DNA of 64,000 bases from Rhizobium oryzihabitans (GTDB lineage: Bacteria > Pseudomonadota > Alphaproteobacteria > Rhizobiales > Rhizobiaceae), in assembly GCF_010669145.1 (NCBI RefSeq), contig NZ_CP048632.1, positions 806,001 to 870,000 of the forward strand, in the 5' to 3' direction. A program made the position numbers and the translations under genes. Below the pieces are notes generated by a model that saw only the letters and a list, made by a program, of their open reading frames with translations, ran no database searches and was not told where the DNA came from. Of the stretch, positions 61,561 to 64,000 are shown piece by piece (position 1 is the first letter of the stretch; every line of letters begins with the position of its first letter).

Positions 61561-62798
61561 CCCACACCGGCTACCAGCACGCACCGGACTTCGACGCGCC
61601 ACTTGCCGCCATGCGGCTGGTCGGCGCGTTCTTCATTGCTTTCGGCGTGTTTCTTTCCGGTTTCGTGATCTCGGAGCCGGCGCCATACGAGCTGATGATG
61701 GTGGGACAGGTGGCGATCTGGTTCCTGCTCGGCCTGCGGCTTTCGCGCACCGTGGTGCTGCTTCTGTGCATGCTGCTTGCTTTCAACGTCGGCGGTTATC
61801 TTTCGCTCACCACCATGGCCGATCTGGACGAGGGGCCGCTTTATCTGGCCGTATCAACCTTTCTGGCGCTGACTTCGGTTTTTTATGCGGCGATCATCGA
61901 GGACAAGCACCAGCGGCTGCTCCTGATTTTCCGGGCCTGGCTCGCAGCCGCGCTGATTACCTCCCTGCTCGGCATTATCGGATATTTCCACGCCATTCCC
62001 GGTTTCGAGGTCTTCACCCTTTACGATCGCGCCAAGGGCGCTTTTCAGGACCCCAACGTCTTCGGTCCCTTTCTGGTGACACCGTCGCTTTACCTGATCT
62101 ACGGCCTGCTGACCGGCAAGGCGATGCATGCGCCGTGGCGGATTATCGGCCTGCTCATCCTGTCGCTCGGCGTCTTCCTGTCGTTTTCGCGCGCGGCGTG
62201 GGGCCTGTTCCTGTTTTCGGCGGTCCTTCTGGTTTTCGTCATGCTGCTGAAGGAGCGCACCGCCGCGTTCCGTCTGAAAATCCTCGTGCTGTTTCTTGTC
62301 GCCGTCGCCTTGATGGTTGCGGCCGTCATCATCGCGCTGCAGTTCAAGCAGGTGGCGGATCTGTTCTCCAGTCGCGCCTCGGCGGTGCAATCCTATGATG
62401 GCGGCCATCTCGGGCGTTTTGCCCGCCATTATCTCGGCTTCCTGATGGCGATGGATCATCCGCTTGGGATCGGGCCGCTGGTCTTCGACAATATCTTTCC
62501 CGCTGCCGAACATAATATCTGGCTGAAAAGCCTGACCACGCATGGCTGGTTCGGCTTCGTGATCTATCTCACGCTGATCTGCTGGACCATCGCCGCCGGC
62601 TTCCGGCACCTCTTGCGCCAGCGGCCGTGGCAGCCATTCCTGATCATTGCCTGGGTGACCTTCGTCGGTCATGTGATGATCGGCGCCGTCATCGATACCG
62701 ACCACTGGCGGCATTTCTTCCTGCTGCTCGGCATATTGTGGGGATGCATGGCGCTCGAAAAACGTGAAAGCCTGCGCCGTCGCAGAAGCAATTCCTAA
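61557..62798 (+). CDS. uppF: O-antigen polymerase/ligase-like (Wzy_C) membrane protein
   Basis: 413 residues with about eleven membrane helices and the Wzy_C pattern FLSFSRAAWGLFLFSAVLLVF (part: LSFSRAAWGLFLF) and the periplasmic loop GGHLGRFARHYLGFLMAMDHPLGIGPL with HNIWLKSLTTHGWFGF. Such proteins polymerise repeat units or ligate them. The frame begins with TTG at 61557, overlapping the previous stop as TTGA; an ATG lies 19 codons in. Last gene of the cluster. No flippase (Wzx) gene is present in this window. Confidence 0.87.
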   Translation: MTHTGYQHAPDFDAPLAAMRLVGAFFIAFGVFLSGFVISEPAPYELMMVGQVAIWFLLGLRLSRTVVLLLCMLLAFNVGGYLSLTTMADLDEGPLYLAVSTFLALTSVFYAAIIEDKHQRLLLIFRAWLAAALITSLLGIIGYFHAIPGFEVFTLYDRAKGAFQDPNVFGPFLVTPSLYLIYGLLTGKAMHAPWRIIGLLILSLGVFLSFSRAAWGLFLFSAVLLVFVMLLKERTAAFRLKILVLFLVAVALMVAAVIIALQFKQVADLFSSRASAVQSYDGGHLGRFARHYLGFLMAMDHPLGIGPLVFDNIFPAAEHNIWLKSLTTHGWFGFVIYLTLICWTIAAGFRHLLRQRPWQPFLIIAWVTFVGHVMIGAVIDTDHWRHFFLLLGILWGCMALEKRESLRRRRSNS

Positions 62799-62875
62799 AA
62801 TACTTACCGTTACGGAACCCTGCGCTATTTCATGCGTTTAGCCCCCGATTATGTTGTCAAACGGGGAGACATCTT

Positions 62876-63025
62876 ATGACGCAGACCAATAATCTCTATC
62901 TCATCATCGGCGCACTTCTGGTGGTCCTTGTCGGCCTTGGAGCCTATGTCTGGCACGAGGAAAGCAAGCCGAAAGGGATCGAGATGAACATCGGCCCGAA
63001 CGGCGTTTCCGTTCAGGAAAATTAA
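62876..63025 (+). CDS. Small membrane protein of 49 residues, hypothetical
   Basis: ATG 62876 follows a strong ribosome-binding site (GGGGAG, 8 bases). One N-terminal membrane helix (LYLIIGALLVVLVGLGAYVW) and a periplasmic or cytosolic tail ending in IEMNIGPNGVSVQEN, a short beta-like segment. I recall similar small proteins (MTQTNN..LIIGALLV) in other Rhizobiaceae, where they are hypothetical. Monocistronic, with no obvious link to the polysaccharide cluster. Confidence 0.75.
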   Translation: MTQTNNLYLIIGALLVVLVGLGAYVWHEESKPKGIEMNIGPNGVSVQEN

Positions 63026-63202
63026 GACGTAAGCGTCGCGCAAAGTCCGGCCATTAGACCGGGTGCAATCCAAGCCAGAAACGGCGCGGAATGCACCCGG
63101 TCTTCTTATGAGAGAGGACGAAAAGGCGGGATCGAGGATCCATGCCGAGCCGGTTCGGTACGAATGATGCGTATCGGGGCCGATCATGGAACAGTTAGAA
63201 AA

Positions 63203-63853
63203 ATGGTCTCCTCCATCGACCTTTCCACACGCCTCACCGCCACCAAACTGGCCCTCAAGGCCATCAGGGAGCAGGAAGACAATTCCGCGGCGACCTCTTC
63301 TTCCTCGTCGCCAAGGACGGCACTGCTGGCCTCCTACGGAGTCGACACATCATCCTCCTCCACCAATACCAGGCTGACGCAGCTTCTGGCGCAATATGGG
63401 CAGGCCTCCGGCGACGATACGAAAACCGACGATACGGACACACAGGTGTCTTCCGGTGACATTACCCAGGCCGATTTCATGAAGAACCTGAAAGAGACCC
63501 TGGAAGAACTGTCCAAGGACGCGGACAAGGCTGCACAGGCCAAGGCGATGCTCGAAGCGCTTAAAGAGGGAACGCTAACCGTCTCCGATCCGGCGGAAGG
63601 GGCACAGATCAAAGCCTGGGATGTCGAGACCGACAAAAAAACCACCTCGAAACCGGCAACCGAAATCGCCACCACGGGCTGGAGCGACTTTCTGAAAGAT
63701 CATCTCAAACGCGACGGCTCGGCCTATGCCAAGAGTTCTGGTGGCGCCTATGTTGATCGCATTTCCGGGGATAGTGCATTTTTTGGCAGCGTCGGCAGCC
63801 GTTATTATTATCTGACCTGGCCTCAGGCGAAAAACGGCACGCTGACGCTATAA
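63203..63853 (+). CDS. Hypothetical Ser/Thr/Asp-rich protein
   Basis: 216 residues from ATG 63203 (MVSSIDLSTRLTATKLAL); an ATG at 63164 would add 13 residues. No signal peptide or membrane helix. The N-terminal half is low complexity (SSSSSPRTA, DDTKTDDTDTQVS), followed by helical KNLKETLEELSKDADKAAQAKAML and a C-terminal part with WSDFLKDHLKRDGSAYAKSSGGAYVDRISGDSAFFG (part: WSDFLKDHLKRDGSAY). I do not recognise a family. A plus-strand terminator follows at 63885. Confidence 0.72.
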   Translation: MVSSIDLSTRLTATKLALKAIREQEDNSAATSSSSSPRTALLASYGVDTSSSSTNTRLTQLLAQYGQASGDDTKTDDTDTQVSSGDITQADFMKNLKETLEELSKDADKAAQAKAMLEALKEGTLTVSDPAEGAQIKAWDVETDKKTTSKPATEIATTGWSDFLKDHLKRDGSAYAKSSGGAYVDRISGDSAFFGSVGSRYYYLTWPQAKNGTLTL

Positions 63854-63884
63854 GCAGCCGCTTCCAGATTACCTCAAGAAATGG

Positions 63885-63913
63885 CTGCGGCATGGATCAT
63901 GCCGCAGCGTTTT
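63885..63913 (+). terminator. Terminator after the hypothetical gene
   Basis: Perfect 9-bp stem CTGCGGCAT (63885-63893)/ATGCCGCAG (63899-63907) with a 5-base loop, then CGTTTTT. May serve both the plus-strand gene and the minus-strand gene ending at 63929. Confidence 0.85.
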
Positions 63914-63928
63914 TCTCGTTCTGCCCGC

Positions 63929-64000
63929 TCAGGCGGCGGGCTGTTCGGTTCCGCCGGACAGGGCCTTTTGCAGTTGCGCTTCCTGCTCTGGCGAAAGCGA
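63929..64000 (-). CDS. 3' end of an unidentified gene
   Basis: The frame read from the right edge gives 23 codons and a TGA at 63929: SLSPEQEAQLQKALSGGTE and four more residues ending PAA. Short, polar and helical; the family cannot be named from this piece. Convergent with the preceding gene, with the shared terminator between. Confidence 0.55.
   Translation of the reverse strand, partial: SLSPEQEAQLQKALSGGTEQPAA

Overview
The window looks like a piece of the main (circular) chromosome of an alphaproteobacterium of the Rhizobiaceae, most likely Agrobacterium (A. tumefaciens/fabrum group). The grounds are the gene order divK-pleD, dnaE, lolCD, proS, rnj-birA-nuoN..A, hupB-lon-clpX-clpP; alphaproteobacterial GTTC-N7-GTTC SOS boxes; and a six-gene surface polysaccharide cluster that resembles the A. 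tumefaciens unipolar polysaccharide (upp) locus. It is core chromosome: I see no prophage, insertion sequence, CRISPR array or rRNA operon. The species call is by recall of synteny, not by a database search.

Layout. 1-4.6 kb: pleD (cut by the window edge) and divK on the minus strand, then a DUF3572 protein, DNA polymerase IV and an L,D-transpeptidase on the plus strand. 4.6-8.1 kb: dnaE (minus), frameshifted near its 5' end. 8.2-8.4 kb: a 28-residue, single-helix micro-protein behind a dense array of LexA half-sites. 8.6-12.0 kb: lolD, lolC and proS (minus). 12.05-12.83 kb: a gene-free stretch with an orphan plus-strand terminator (candidate small RNA) and a palindromic mosaic repeat. 12.8-31.7 kb: one long minus-strand block, nuoA-N, birA, rnj and a DUF1467 gene, with two extra small genes inside the nuo operon. 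32.1-32.8 kb: two tRNA-Asp genes (minus) and one tRNA-Val gene (plus). 33-41.6 kb: a phytase-like periplasmic protein and the proteostasis/nucleoid block hupB, lon, clpX, clpP (all minus). 42-54.2 kb: a membrane diguanylate cyclase, a P450, a cupin protein, metY, a CoA-binding protein, a DMT exporter, rplM-rpsI, speB, argC with an antibiotic-kinase-like gene, ctaA and a DUF2842 gene. 54.3-62.8 kb: the polysaccharide cluster (acetyltransferase, Wzc-like, Wza-like, glycosyltransferase, phosphoglycosyl transferase, polymerase/ligase). 62.9-64 kb: two hypothetical genes and the 3' end of a third.

How the parts connect. PleD and DivK belong to the cell-cycle/polarity phosphorelay, PleD makes c-di-GMP, and a second diguanylate cyclase lies at 42 kb; c-di-GMP is known to drive unipolar adhesin production of the kind the 54-63 kb cluster would make. 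Complex I, heme A synthase and lipoprotein sorting supply envelope and energy functions. Lon and ClpP each have a good heat-shock (RpoH) promoter candidate.

Two results deserve most attention. First, the SOS-controlled 28-residue membrane micro-protein at 8210-8296 is a strong candidate for a SidA-like division inhibitor. Second, four conserved genes (dnaE, nuoN, rplM and the wza-like gene) each carry one apparent missing base in a C/G homopolymer. That pattern suggests sequencing or assembly error more than real decay.
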